Shown: positions 8,710 to 17,422 of the stretch, in pieces
Position numbering within the stretch: the first letter of the stretch is position 1
Layout of the letters: each line of letters begins with the position of its first letter
DNA from: Plantactinospora sp. KBS50
Lineage (GTDB): Bacteria > Actinomycetota > Actinomycetes > Mycobacteriales > Micromonosporaceae
DNA length: 64,000 bases
NCBI RefSeq assembly: GCF_002285795.1
Contig: NZ_CP022961.1
Span: forward strand, 248,001 to 312,000
Reading direction: 5' to 3'
The notes under the pieces: model-generated
Database searches by the model: none
The model's input: only the letters and a program-made list of their open reading frames with translations
What the model was told of the DNA's origin: nothing
Made by a program: the position numbers and the translations under genes

Positions 8710-9624
8710 TCAGCGGAGGGCGAAGTCAGGGAAGTTCTCCAGGCCGGCGTCGGTGGGCTGGTAGCTGAGGATGTCCTGGAGGGCTTCCAGCAGCTGTGTG
8801 GTGCCGTGAACGACGTAGACGCCCGGGTTCTCGGCGAACGTCTTTGCCCAGTCGCACTGCATGACCTGACCTGTGAGCACGACGGGACGGCCGTGCTGAA
8901 GTGCGAGCCGGGCCTGGATCCGCGCTCCGCTGGTCTCACCCGCCTCGACAATGACCGTCGCGACTGAGTACCCACTCATGACGGCGTTGCGCATGGGGAA
9001 GCTCTGCCTGCTCGGCGGGGCATCGGGCCAGAACTGGGAGATCACGAGCCCGACCTCCGCAATGTGGTCCTGTAGGCGCTGGTTTGCCGAGGGGTAGTAG
9101 CGACGGATCCCGGTGCCGATGACTGCGACCGTGCGTCCACCTGCCTCCAGCGCAGCCGAGTGGGCGGCGGTGTCGATGCCGGTGGCGAGCCCGCTGACCA
9201 CGGTCACCCCGCGGCCCGCCAGGGTGGTGGCGACGGCGCGAGCGATCCGCAGCCCGTTCTCACTCGCCTTGCGACTGCCGACGACGGCTACTGCCCGGTC
9301 GTGAACCCGTAAGTCACCTCGGCTGAGCAGGAGCGGTGGCATCTCCCGGATGCCGAGCAACTGGGCAGGGTAGGTGCTGTCGAAGAAGGCGTGGACGCCG
9401 ATTCCATCCGCTTGCCAGCCGGTGATCTCGGCGGCGGCAGCGCTGATCAGCTCTGTGGCTGGATCCCCGTTCGGAAAGAGCGTGTCGGAGTGGCCGACCA
9501 TACGGTCGAGGACTGCCTTGGCGCTGCCGTTCTCCTGGATGTCGAGAGCGATCTCCGACCAGCGCGCGCGAGGTTGGCGAAGTAGCGCGACCAGGGAGGC
9601 ACGCTCGATCGTCGCCGTGTCCAT
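8710..9624 (-). CDS. DprA/Smf-like DNA-processing (SLOG-fold) protein
   Basis: A 304-aa protein with a DprA-type Rossmann domain: AVVGSRKASENG, VVSGLATGIDTAAH and VIVEAGETSGA are the conserved nucleotide/ssDNA-binding segments. DprA loads RecA on incoming single strands in transformation; free-standing relatives in actinobacteria are also found near defence or mobile genes, where the fold may bind a nucleotide signal. The N-terminal 80 residues are a helical extension and no C-terminal winged helix is seen. ATG 9624 is the first methionine before that helical part. It is a lone gene, not in the usual topA/dprA neighbourhood. A 32-bp palindrome lies 80-111 bp upstream and may control it. Confidence 0.8.
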   Translation of the reverse strand: MDTATIERASLVALLRQPRARWSEIALDIQENGSAKAVLDRMVGHSDTLFPNGDPATELISAAAAEITGWQADGIGVHAFFDSTYPAQLLGIREMPPLLLSRGDLRVHDRAVAVVGSRKASENGLRIARAVATTLAGRGVTVVSGLATGIDTAAHSAALEAGGRTVAVIGTGIRRYYPSANQRLQDHIAEVGLVISQFWPDAPPSRQSFPMRNAVMSGYSVATVIVEAGETSGARIQARLALQHGRPVVLTGQVMQCDWAKTFAENPGVYVVHGTTQLLEALQDILSYQPTDAGLENFPDFALR

Positions 9625-9703
9625 GGGCACGATCGTAGGCCCTGGGCTGCGTTCCTGGCTCAGCCATCCTGGCCGGTGTTGGGGACGGGATCCTCGGACG
9701 GAT

Positions 9704-9735
9704 GTCATAATTGGAACGTACGTTCTAATTATGAC
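9704..9735. promoter_or_regulatory. 32-bp near-perfect palindrome, TetR-like operator
   Basis: The core GAACGTACGTTC is self-complementary and is extended on both sides by GTCATAATT / AATTATGAC; only one of 16 base pairs mismatches (9713/9726). It is AT-rich in a very GC-rich setting. This length and symmetry are typical of TetR/AcrR-family operators. The only start codon nearby that faces away from it is the minus-strand DprA-like gene (start 9624). No TetR gene lies within 20 kb on this side, so the cognate regulator is unknown. Confidence 0.7.
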
Positions 9736-9830
9736 GGAATCAAGGCTGACCGGCGGGCTCGCCTGGCGTACCGGCCGCACCGGCAGGACCGGCGGTGCAC
9801 CCGCACGCCACCGTCACGGCGCCGGCCGGG

Positions 9831-11041
9831 TCAGTTCCGGAACCGGCGGTGCCGCCCCGGCGGGGCGGCGGAGGCGGCGCCGTGCCCGGCCGGCCGGCGC
9901 AGGCCGAGCATGGCGCCGATCTGCGCGCCGACCAGGGCAGCGACCGTCAGCACGGCGGAGACGGCGAGCGGCCGGTTCAGCGTGCTCAACTGGTCGGCTC
10001 GGGCGGCACCGGCGGAGAGTGCCGGCGCGCCACCGGGCGTCCCGGAACCGGGTGCGGTGGCCGAGGGCGGTACGGCCGGCGACGTGTCCGCGGGCGGCGC
10101 GGCGGGATCGCTGGGGCGCGTCGGCGCCGGCGGGGCGGGCTGACCCCGCCCGGCCGGGGATGCCACCAGCCGGCCGCTGGCGTGCGGGCGCTGGCCGTGG
10201 TCGAGCGCGTCCCGGGCAGCCGGAGCAGTTGTCCCGGCGCGATCCGGTTCGGGTCGCGCAGGTCGTTGAGCCGGCTGATCTCCGGATACCGCCGGAAGTC
10301 GCCCAGGTAGCGTTCGGCGACCCGACCGAGGTAGTCGCCGTGCGCCACCCGGTACACCGGCGGCACCGCGGCATCGGCGGTGCGGCCCACGGCCGCCCGG
10401 CCGGCGGCGGCTGCCGCGGCCGGCGGGGCGTGCCCCATTCCGACCTGGGCGCCGGCCAGTCCCGACCGGGTGGTTCCGAGTTTGACCGTCGCGGGCTGAC
10501 CGAGCGCCGCGGTGCCGCCGCCCAGCTTCGCGGTGCCGCTCGGCCCGGTGCCGGTCAGCCCCGCGCCGGTCAGCCCCGCGCCGCTGGCGAACGCCGCGGT
10601 GCTGACCGGCGCCGCGGCGTACGCGGCGGGTCCCGCCACCGTCGCCGCCATCGCCGCGGCCGGGCTGCCGGCCAGGATGAGGGCGACCGAGCCCACCAGG
10701 GCGGCCGCGGCCCGCTGCTGCCGGCCCATCCCGGGCAGCCGGGGCGCGGGCCGGCGCAGCAGCCTGGCCGGCAGCTCGACCAGCACCGACAGGGCGAACG
10801 TCGCCCAGCCGGCCCAGCCCAGCAACGCCAGCGCCCGCAGGAACAACTGGCCGTCGTCCCGGCTGGTCAGCGCGGTGCCGAGTTCGGTGAGCGTCGGCAG
10901 GTGGTCCGGCAGGGGATCACCGGCCAGGGCGTACAGCGCCGCCGGTGCGCCGCCGAGCAGGGCGGCGAGGACGACAAGCGCGCCGAGACCGGTGAGGACC
11001 TGTCCGGTCCGCCGTGCGGCGCGGGCACCCGTTGAACCCAT
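9831..11041 (-). pseudogene. LysM-domain membrane protein of the Tad pilus locus, apparent -1 frameshift
   Basis: N-terminal half has two or three membrane helices (from GQVLTGLGALVVLAALLGG, from about residue 70, and VALILAGSPAAAMAATVAGP), then an alanine-rich linker and a LysM domain (YRVAHGDYLGRVAERYLG ... IAPGQLLRLPGT) that would bind peptidoglycan. After TASARTPAAG the frame turns into arginine-rich noise, while the -1 frame continues with a proline-rich linker and a clean terminal helix (PLAVSAVLTVAALVGAQIG) ending at 9831. One missing base near 10165-10185 would explain it. The gene starts 15 bp after the TadE/G-like gene, as the last member of the Tad operon, where LysM proteins (often fused to BTAD domains) are usual. 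Confidence 0.7.
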
Positions 11042-11056
11042 GGCTGCCTTCCCTTC

Positions 11057-11500
11057 CTAGGGCACATCCTCAAGTTGGGCGGTGGCCTGCACGGTCGTCG
11101 GCGGCGGGCGCCAGCCGAAGAAACGGAGCAGGACGGGCTGGTACTCGACCTCGACGTGCGCGGTGATGGTCCGGCTGCCGGGTGCCGGCTCGTCCACCCA
11201 GCCCCGGGCGCCGGCCGCCGCGATGTACGCGGCCGCGTCGGCCCGAGCCCGCCGCGGGTCCAGCACCTTCGGGTCGCCGTTGATCGCCGAACCCTCGTCG
11301 ATGGCCTGGCCCCCGGTGCGCGCCGCCTCGGCGGCCACGCTGCGGGCACGGTGCAGCGCGAAGAGTTCCCCGGCGCCGTCCACCGACAGCCCGATCACCA
11401 TGAACACCCCGAGCAGGGCGATCGCCAGGAAGATGCTCACCCGCCCGGCGTCGTCGGCCGCGGCGCGCCGAACCGGGGCGGATCCGACCGGTACGGCCAT
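11057..11500 (-). CDS. TadE/TadG-like pilus assembly protein
   Basis: A 147-aa protein with one N-terminal membrane helix (GRVSIFLAIALLGVFMVIGL) preceded by a charged stretch, followed by an extracytoplasmic domain containing AAEAARTGGQAIDEG, the typical TadG/Flp-assembly alanine-rich helix. ATG 11500 is chosen because it directly precedes the charged leader; the frame upstream overlaps the divergent HIT gene. It belongs to the minus-strand Tad locus but is separated from the other TadE genes by the divergent HIT-family gene, so it may have its own promoter in the 44-bp gap. Confidence 0.75.
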   Translation of the reverse strand: MAVPVGSAPVRRAAADDAGRVSIFLAIALLGVFMVIGLSVDGAGELFALHRARSVAAEAARTGGQAIDEGSAINGDPKVLDPRRARADAAAYIAAAGARGWVDEPAPGSRTITAHVEVEYQPVLLRFFGWRPPPTTVQATAQLEDVP

Positions 11501-11544
11501 CAGCCACCCCCCGCACGAACGGAGACGGGCCGTACTGTCCGGCA

Positions 11545-11991
11545 ATGGAGTGCTACACCTGTGGCAACAATCGTCGGATCGACGCGCTGCCGGCACGCGA
11601 GCTGGTCGCCGCCGACGACCACTGGCGTGTCGCCCACGCGTTCGACTCGGCCCTGCCGGGCTGGCTGGTGCTGCTCCCGCGCCGGCACGTCACCGAGATC
11701 GCCGAACTGACCGACGCCGAAGCGGCCAGTCTCGGCACCTGGCAGGTCCGGCTCTCCCGTGCTCTGCATGCCGTGACCGGATGCTCGAAGACCTACCTCA
11801 TGCAGCTCGCCGAGAAGGAGGGCTTCGCCCACGTGCACTTCCACGTGGTGCCACGGATGCCCGACCTTCCCGCCGATCGCCGTGGTCCGGCGGTCTTCGG
11901 CTACCTGAACGCCGCCGAGGGCGAACGCCTCGACGAGGTGCGGCAGGACGAGATCGCCGCGGCACTGCGCGCCCGGCTCGGCCCGCAATAG
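11545..11991 (+). CDS. HIT-family (histidine triad) nucleotide-binding protein
   Basis: A 148-aa hydrolase or transferase of the HIT fold. The triad is seen as FAHVHFHVVPRMPD (H-x-H-x-H), with the nucleotide-binding strand GWLVLLPRRHVTEIAELT earlier. The first residues MECYTCGNN carry a Cys pair that may bind zinc. Substrates in the family are AMP- or UMP-linked nucleotides. It is oriented opposite to, and inserted between, genes of the Tad pilus cluster, with no evident functional link to it. Confidence 0.85.
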   Translation: MECYTCGNNRRIDALPARELVAADDHWRVAHAFDSALPGWLVLLPRRHVTEIAELTDAEAASLGTWQVRLSRALHAVTGCSKTYLMQLAEKEGFAHVHFHVVPRMPDLPADRRGPAVFGYLNAAEGERLDEVRQDEIAAALRARLGPQ

Positions 11992-12036
11992 GGTCGGAGA
12001 TCCATCGGTACGCCTGCCACGGCGCTGCGCGCGGTC

Positions 12037-12096
12037 CGCTGCGGAACCGAGCGCTGCGGAACCGAGCGCTGTGGAACCGAGCGCTGCGGAACCGAG
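12037..12096. repeat. Four tandem copies of a 15-bp unit
   Basis: CGCTGCGGAACCGAG is repeated four times without gaps; the third copy has one C-to-T change. It lies in the gap between the convergent HIT gene and a TadE-like gene, outside both coding regions, and is a candidate variable-number locus. Confidence 0.9.
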
Positions 12097-12116
12097 CCGG
12101 TCCGGTCTGGCCGTCA

Positions 12117-12662
12117 TCAGACGCCACCCCCGTCCGGACCGCCGCCCCCGGCGGGGCTCACCGGACCGACGAGGCCCAGTCCGAGAGTTCTTCCCCGGTA
12201 CCGGTCCATGGGGGAGACGAAGCTGCGTTCGATGGTGATGGTGCCGGGCGTGCCCGGCATCCACAGGTCGTCCAGCGACACCACGCAGCGCACGGTGGCG
12301 ACCACGAAGACCAGCTCGCCGACCCGCCAGGGGTCGAAGGCGTAGTCCAGCGAAACGCTCTCCCCGGTGGGGAGCCGGCCGGTGAGTCGTACCGAGGCCG
12401 CCGAGGAGCAGTTGATGCCCTGGCCGGCCAGCACCTGCTCGACCCCGGCCTTGCCGTCCGCCACGGCCTGCTCCCGGGTACGGGCGATCGAGGCGGCACG
12501 GGCGGCGTCGTGTGCCGCGGAATCCACCACGCTGCGGGCCACCGCCGCCCGCCCGGCCACCACGGCCAGCCCGAGCAGCAGGATGAACACCGGGGCCAGG
12601 ATGGCCACCTCGACCGAGACGGATCCGCGCTGGGCGCGGCGCACGGTTCGGTCACCCGACAT
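12117..12662 (-). CDS. TadE-like minor pilin/assembly protein
   Basis: A 181-aa protein with the TadE signature: charged N-terminus with RGSVSVEVAILAPVFILLLG, in which a glutamate five residues into the hydrophobic helix resembles prepilin cleavage contexts, then AAHDAARAAS, and a periplasmic-type beta-rich domain with two cysteines (GINCSSAAS, ATVRCVVSL) able to form a disulfide. The tail is a Gly/Pro stretch. It follows the other TadE gene by two bases, so the pair is co-translated. Expected role: pseudopilin of the Flp/Tad pilus machine. Confidence 0.8.
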   Translation of the reverse strand: MSGDRTVRRAQRGSVSVEVAILAPVFILLLGLAVVAGRAAVARSVVDSAAHDAARAASIARTREQAVADGKAGVEQVLAGQGINCSSAASVRLTGRLPTGESVSLDYAFDPWRVGELVFVVATVRCVVSLDDLWMPGTPGTITIERSFVSPMDRYRGRTLGLGLVGPVSPAGGGGPDGGGV

Positions 12663-12664
12663 GT

Positions 12665-13090
12665 TCAGCCTCCGGTGGTCACTCGCTCGACGGGCCCGCG
12701 AGCGGTCTGTTCGACCCGGATGTCGATGCCCGGCAGCAGGCGCAGCACCCGCCCGCTCACCTGGGCCGTCACCTCGGTGCCGGACTTGGTGACCTCGGCA
12801 CGGGAATCGGTCAGCCACCCCGGCGCGTCGGCGACGTAGTCGAGCGCCACCCGCTCACCGTGGGCGGCGGACCCGCCGCCGAGGGTCCGGGTGTTCTCCA
12901 CGGCCTCCTGCGCGGCGGTGAAGGCCACCGTGCGGGCCAGGAAGTACGCCGCCGCCTGGATCGACATGATCAGCAGGAAGAGGATCATCGGCAGCAGGAT
13001 CGCCAGCTCGACGGGGGTCGCGCCGCGATCCGCGTCCCGGCCGCTGCGCAGCCCGCACCGGCGGGCCGGCAGCGGTCGGCGACGACTCAT
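12665..13090 (-). CDS. TadE-like pilus assembly protein
   Basis: A 141-aa TadE family protein: basic leader (MSRRRPLPARRCGLRSGRD), then RGATPVELAILLPMILFLLI with the conserved glutamate in the helix, then FTAAQEAVENTR and an extracytoplasmic domain. Its ATG shares one base with the stop of the small Flp-like gene (TGATG) and its stop is two bases before the next TadE gene, so the three are translationally linked. Confidence 0.8.
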   Translation of the reverse strand: MSRRRPLPARRCGLRSGRDADRGATPVELAILLPMILFLLIMSIQAAAYFLARTVAFTAAQEAVENTRTLGGGSAAHGERVALDYVADAPGWLTDSRAEVTKSGTEVTAQVSGRVLRLLPGIDIRVEQTARGPVERVTTGG

Positions 13091-13299
13091 CAGGTGGCGG
13101 GGTTCTGGTCGGCGCCCGGGATCAGCGCGTTCCAGCCGTTGATGGCCGCGGCGGCGGCGGTGAGGATGGCCAGCGCCATCACGGCCAGCCCGGCGATGAT
13201 GATGGCGGTCGGTACCGGGCTGTCGCCCCGGTCGGAGTCGGCCCGCAGCTCGGCGAACCGGTTCTGGATGGCGGCGTACAGGTAATGGACGAGGGGCAT
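13090..13299 (-). CDS. Small Flp-type pilin-like protein
   Basis: A 69-aa protein with a 30-residue hydrophilic start (MPLVHYLYAAIQNRFAELRA), the sequence DRGDSPVPTAIIIAGLAVMA and one membrane helix ending in INGWNALIPGADQ. Size and position directly after TadC match the major Flp pilin position of actinobacterial Tad loci. The usual prepilin G/XXXXEY cleavage motif is not evident, so either the pilin is atypical or this is an accessory subunit. Confidence 0.65.
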   Translation of the reverse strand: MPLVHYLYAAIQNRFAELRADSDRGDSPVPTAIIIAGLAVMALAILTAAAAAINGWNALIPGADQNPAT

Positions 13300-13323
13300 G
13301 GCAGCACCTTTCTGCGTGCGTCG

Positions 13324-14190
13324 TCAGATGCGGCTGACGAACGGATAGAGGACGAATCCCATGAGGACGAAGACCAGCAGCGCGCCGGGCACGTCCAGCC
13401 GGGCCGTCACGGCCTCGGCGCGGGCCAGGTTGTCGGTGCGGATCTGGTCGCGCAGCGAGTCGGCGCGCTGGCGCAGCGTCTCGTGCACCTGCGCGCCCTC
13501 GGCGCCGGAGGACTGCATGATCGCCCCCACGTCGCTCAGCTCGGGCACGGCGATCCGGTCGGCCAGTTCGCGCAGCTCCTCCCAGGGCGAGTGCATCTGC
13601 AACTGGGCGATCCGCAGCGCCTCCCGGATCCGCTCGTACACCCAGCCGTCGCAGACGGCCGCGGCGCGTTCCAGCGCCTGCACCGGTCCGTGTGCCGCGG
13701 AGAGCTGCAACGCGACGAGATCGAGGTAGGTGCAGACGGCCCGGCGGAACTCGCGGCGAGCCCGGTCGGCCTTGGCGATCACGTCGTAGTGGGCGATGGC
13801 GGCGAACAGCACGGCCAGGCCGAGACCGGCGGCCACCGGCACCACCAGCGGCGGGGTGAAGCCCAGCGCCGACATGGCGGTGCCGGCCAGGCCGGGCAGC
13901 ACCAGCCCGGCCAGCGCGGAGAGCAGCACCGACAGCGTGTACTGCTCGGGGGTGCGGTCCAGCAGCGCGAGGTCCCGGGCGGGCGGCCGCAGCCAGCGGG
14001 ACGCGCCGGTGAGCCACTCGGTCCGGCTGGGCCGGCCGGCGGGTGCCCCCGCGCCCGGCTGGTGCAGCCGGCGCAGCGCCGGGCCGAGGGCCGGCACGGC
14101 CGGCATGTACTCCCGGACCAGCACGAAGACACCCAGCCCGGCGGTGCCGCCGCCGCCCACGGCGAGGGTGAGCTGCCAGTTGAGGATCAC
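13324..14190 (-). CDS. tadC: TadC-like type II secretion F-domain protein
   Basis: Integral membrane platform protein of the Tad pilus, 288 aa. Two helices (LSVLLSALAGLVLPG and VVPVAAGLGLAVLFAAI) are followed by the T2SSF cytoplasmic helical domain (VCTYLDLVALQLSAAHGPVQALERAA) and a C-terminal helix (LLVFVLMGFVLYPFV). GTG 14190 is chosen for its ideal GGAGGT six bases upstream and its four-base overlap with the end of tadB. TadB and TadC form the inner-membrane base that works with the TadA ATPase. Confidence 0.85.
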   Translation of the reverse strand: MILNWQLTLAVGGGGTAGLGVFVLVREYMPAVPALGPALRRLHQPGAGAPAGRPSRTEWLTGASRWLRPPARDLALLDRTPEQYTLSVLLSALAGLVLPGLAGTAMSALGFTPPLVVPVAAGLGLAVLFAAIAHYDVIAKADRARREFRRAVCTYLDLVALQLSAAHGPVQALERAAAVCDGWVYERIREALRIAQLQMHSPWEELRELADRIAVPELSDVGAIMQSSGAEGAQVHETLRQRADSLRDQIRTDNLARAEAVTARLDVPGALLVFVLMGFVLYPFVSRI

Positions 14191-15092
14191 GTCAGCACCT
14201 CCTCTGGGTCGGGGCCGCTGAGGAACCGGGCCGGCGGTGCCGGCTGGCTCATCGAGCGCACCCAGGCCAGCAGGCCGATGAAGGCGCCCGCGAGCATCAC
14301 CATCACGAGCTGGCCGACCGGTTCCCGGTACGGCGCCATGTAGTCCGGGTTGATCAGGCCGTACGCCAGCACGGCCAGGGTCATCGCGGTGAGGAACCGG
14401 ACCGCGAACCGCGGCTGGGTGCGCTTCGCCTCCACCTCGCGCCGGGTGGCGACCTCGGCCGCCGCGCCGGTGGCGATGGATCCGAGTACGTCGCCGAGCC
14501 GTTCGCCGCGATCGGTGAGGTGCAGCACGAGCGCGGCGACCACCTGGTCGCAGACCGGGTCGGCGATGTCGTCGGCGAATGCGAGCAGCGCGGCCCGTCC
14601 CGACCAGCCCGCCTGTAGCCGGGTGGCCAGCAGCCGGACCTCCCCGGCGATCTGGTCCGGCGCGGTGGGTACGGTCCCGACGATGGCCTGCTGGAGGCCC
14701 TGGCCGGTGGCCGAGACGTCCTTGATCCGGCGGGTCCATTCGCCGACGGCCTCGATCCGGGCGATGGCCCGGCGTTCGGCCTTGCCGACGGTGAACAGCC
14801 AGGGCACCCCCGGCACCGCCACGGCGACCAGCAGCCCCACCACCGGGAGGCCGGTGAGCAGGAAGGCCAGCGCGCCGAGCGCGACCGCCACGATCAGCAG
14901 CGTCTGGTGCCGGCGCCGGTCCGCCGGGTGCGGGCTGCCGCCCTGCCAGATCCGGCGCAGCGGCCCGGCCGGGCCGGCCGGCCGGGGCGGCCGGCGGGTG
15001 CCGACCAGGGCCACGACGGCCAGCACGGCGCCCGCGACGCAGGCGGCGCCGGACAGCATCGCGATCAGCTCCAGCGAGGAGGGCGCGTTCAT
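14187..15092 (-). CDS. tadB: TadB-like type II secretion F-domain protein
   Basis: Second platform protein, 301 aa, with an N-terminal helix (LIAMLSGAACVAGAVLAVVA), a pair of helices near residue 70 (LLIVAVALGALAFLL and VGLLVAVAVPGVPWLF), the F-domain (EAVGEWTRRIKDVSATGQG) and C-terminal helices around residues 230-285. ATG 15092 overlaps the stop of the TadA reading frame (ATGA), and its own stop overlaps the tadC start, showing a coupled tadA-tadB-tadC unit. Confidence 0.85.
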   Translation of the reverse strand: MNAPSSLELIAMLSGAACVAGAVLAVVALVGTRRPPRPAGPAGPLRRIWQGGSPHPADRRRHQTLLIVAVALGALAFLLTGLPVVGLLVAVAVPGVPWLFTVGKAERRAIARIEAVGEWTRRIKDVSATGQGLQQAIVGTVPTAPDQIAGEVRLLATRLQAGWSGRAALLAFADDIADPVCDQVVAALVLHLTDRGERLGDVLGSIATGAAAEVATRREVEAKRTQPRFAVRFLTAMTLAVLAYGLINPDYMAPYREPVGQLVMVMLAGAFIGLLAWVRSMSQPAPPARFLSGPDPEEVLT

Positions 15093-16629
15093 CCGCGCCG
15101 CCCCAGCCGGGAGTTGCGGGGGCGGCGCCACGCGCCGACGCCGGCCTCGATGTACCGGGCCAGCAGCCGGACGTCGTAGCCGACCCGGAGAAGCTGGTCG
15201 CGTACCCGTTCGGGCAGGTGTCGCGGCACGGCCCGGCCGTCCGGGCCGGGGCCGAACACCGAGGTGGTGGTGATCCGGGCGCCGTCGCCGGCGCCGATCA
15301 CCTCCTCGACGTGCGAGACGAACCGGTGCTTGCGGCCGCCGATGGCGGTCTCGTCCTCGACGGTGACGTAGACGATGAGGTCGAGGGCGTTGCTGGCCAT
15401 CCGGCGGGCCTGCTCGACGGTCATCTCCTTGCCGTGCGAGAGGGCCAGCTCGATGATCCGGTCGCTCACCCCGCCGGGGGTACGCGCGTGGATGGTGCAC
15501 ATCGAACCGCGGCTGGTCGTCATGGCCTGCAACATCGGGACGATCTCCCGGGACCGGACCTCGCCCACGATGATCCGCAGTACGCCCATCCGGAGCGAGA
15601 GCGGGATCAGGTCGGCGATGCTGACCTCGCCCGCGGGCCGGCCGTCCGGCCCCGCTCACCGTGCCCCTCGCGGGCCTCGAAGCTCAGCACCGAGCGGTGC
15701 TTGCGGCGCCGCCGGGCCGGCAACAGCTCCCGGCTCTCCTCCAGCAGCACGTACGGCTCGTCGGCCGGGATCTCGTCCATCAGTGCCCGGATGATCGTGG
15801 TCTTCCCGGCTCCGGCGAGCCCGGCCACCATGATGTTCAGCCCGGCCCGCATCGAGGCGCGCAGGAAGTCCCGCAGCAGCGGGTCGATCATCTCGTCCAG
15901 GTCGCCCCGGCCGCCGGCCACGTCCTCAAGGGACACCTCAAGGGTGTTGTGCTTGCGCAGCACCGCGTACGGCCGCTGGCTGACCTGGTAGACCGCGGCC
16001 AGCCGGCTCCCGTCGGGCAGTTGGAGGTCGAGCGTGGGTTTCGAGGTGGACAGCGACCGTTCGGTGGCACCGGCCCGCCGGGCCGCGGCCTGGAGGATCT
16101 CCACCAGTTCCTCGTCGCTGTCGGCGATCGGCTCGCCCCAGTCCACCCCGCCGCCGTGCCGGGTGATCCGCACGGTGTCGCAGCCGAGGATGTGCACCTC
16201 CTCGATCGAGTCGTCGACCAGCAGGCTCTGCAGCCGGCCGAGGCCGACGAGTTCGGCGGTCACCTGGTCCAGCAGCGCCCGCTCCTCGCCGGCCGGCATC
16301 GGCGTGCCGGCCCGCCGGGTGGCGTCGGCGTACTCGGAGACCACGGCGGCGGCCAGCCGGCTCCGCTCGGCGTCCTCCTCCGCGATGGTGAACTCCCGGC
16401 CGCGCTGCCAGAGCGTCAGCCGTTCGCTCAGCTCCCGGCGCAGCTCCCGGACGACCGCGAAGTCCACCCTCGGCCGGGGCGGGCCGGCGGGCTGCGGCGG
16501 CGGGGCGACCGGCAGCACCGGCCCCGGCATCGGGGCCGGCACCGGCTGGTGGTGCCGGCCGTTGAGCGGCACCGGCGGGACGGTCGAGGTGGCACCCCGC
16601 GGGTCGTGCGAGACCGGCTCAAACCGCAT
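15089..16629 (-). pseudogene. tadA: TadA/CpaF pilus-assembly ATPase, apparent -1 frameshift
   Basis: Hexameric secretion ATPase that powers Tad pilus extension. N-terminal part contains EEVHILGCDTVRITRHGG and the Walker A GLAGAGKTTIIRAL followed by EESRELLP (Walker B/Asp box region). It derails after REGHGERG; the conserved remainder (MGVLRIIVGEVRSREIVPML, TTSRGSMCTIHARTPGG, the His box) continues in the -1 frame to 15089. One extra base in the C/G run at 15647-15656 restores an uninterrupted protein of about 513 aa, reading ERGPDGRPAGEVSIADLIPL. The stop of the second part overlaps the tadB start exactly as in an intact operon. True inactivation would abolish the pilus. Confidence 0.85.
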
Positions 16630-17419
16630 GCGGTGCCTCCGCCTCCGTGGGCCAGCTCAGTCGCGCCTGCCGGCGCTCCAGCAGAGCCCGGATCGGGACC
16701 TCCAGGGCGCCGGCCGCACGCATCAACGGCCGCCGGCCGCGCACCGTGCCGCCGTGGCAGAGCACCCGGGCGGTACGCGGGTCCGCCGGCACCTGCCCGA
16801 TGATCGGCAGGGCCAGCGCCCGGCTGATCTCGGCGCGCCCGTTGCCCGAGCCGACGAGGACCAGCCGGAGCGAGCCGGGGGGCACCCGGTGTTCGGCGAA
16901 GTCCCGCTGGATGGCGCGTACCACGGATTTGGTGCTGGACAGCTCGGGCAGCTCGGCGCCGGTCACCACCAGGACCACGGCGGCGGCCCGCAGCAGCGGC
17001 CACGGCGGACCCGGCACGGCCAGCCGGCCGCAGTCGACCAGCACGTCGTACGCGGGCCGGCCGCGGTCGAGGGAGGCGAAGACGTCGGCGAACCGCTGCC
17101 ACAGCGGGGTGACGCTGCCGGCCTGGGCGGGGTCGACGACGCCGGGCAGCAGCAGCCGTTCCCGGCGGGGCGCGTCCAGGTCGACCAGTTGGGACCAGAA
17201 CGCCTCGTCGAGGTTGCCGTCGCGCAGTTCACCAACGGCCAGCTCGCCGATGCCGCGCGGACCCTCCAGCGCGCCGCCCAGGTAGCCGGCCATGATGGAC
17301 CCGCCGGCCGGGTCGCACTCGGCCAGCACCACCCGGCGGTTCCAGGACAGGGCGCAGGCCAGCGCCGTGGTGGTGACGCCCGGTGAGCCCTTGGCCGAGA
17401 CCAGCGCGATGATCGCCAT
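16619..17419 (-). CDS. tadZ: TadZ/CpaE-like MinD-family localisation ATPase
   Basis: ParA/MinD-type P-loop protein of 266 aa expected to position the Tad apparatus at the membrane. The loop region reads KGSPGVTTTALA: the first lysine of the deviant Walker A is kept, but the GKT part is VTT, so the catalytic loop is degenerate, as in several TadZ proteins. VVLAECDPAGGS and DVLVDCGRL are the later nucleotide-fold segments. It overlaps the TadA start by 11 bases and begins four bases after the CpaB gene ends. Confidence 0.8.
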   Translation of the reverse strand: MAIIALVSAKGSPGVTTTALACALSWNRRVVLAECDPAGGSIMAGYLGGALEGPRGIGELAVGELRDGNLDEAFWSQLVDLDAPRRERLLLPGVVDPAQAGSVTPLWQRFADVFASLDRGRPAYDVLVDCGRLAVPGPPWPLLRAAAVVLVVTGAELPELSSTKSVVRAIQRDFAEHRVPPGSLRLVLVGSGNGRAEISRALALPIIGQVPADPRTARVLCHGGTVRGRRPLMRAAGALEVPIRALLERRQARLSWPTEAEAPHAV

Positions 17420-17422
17420 GCC

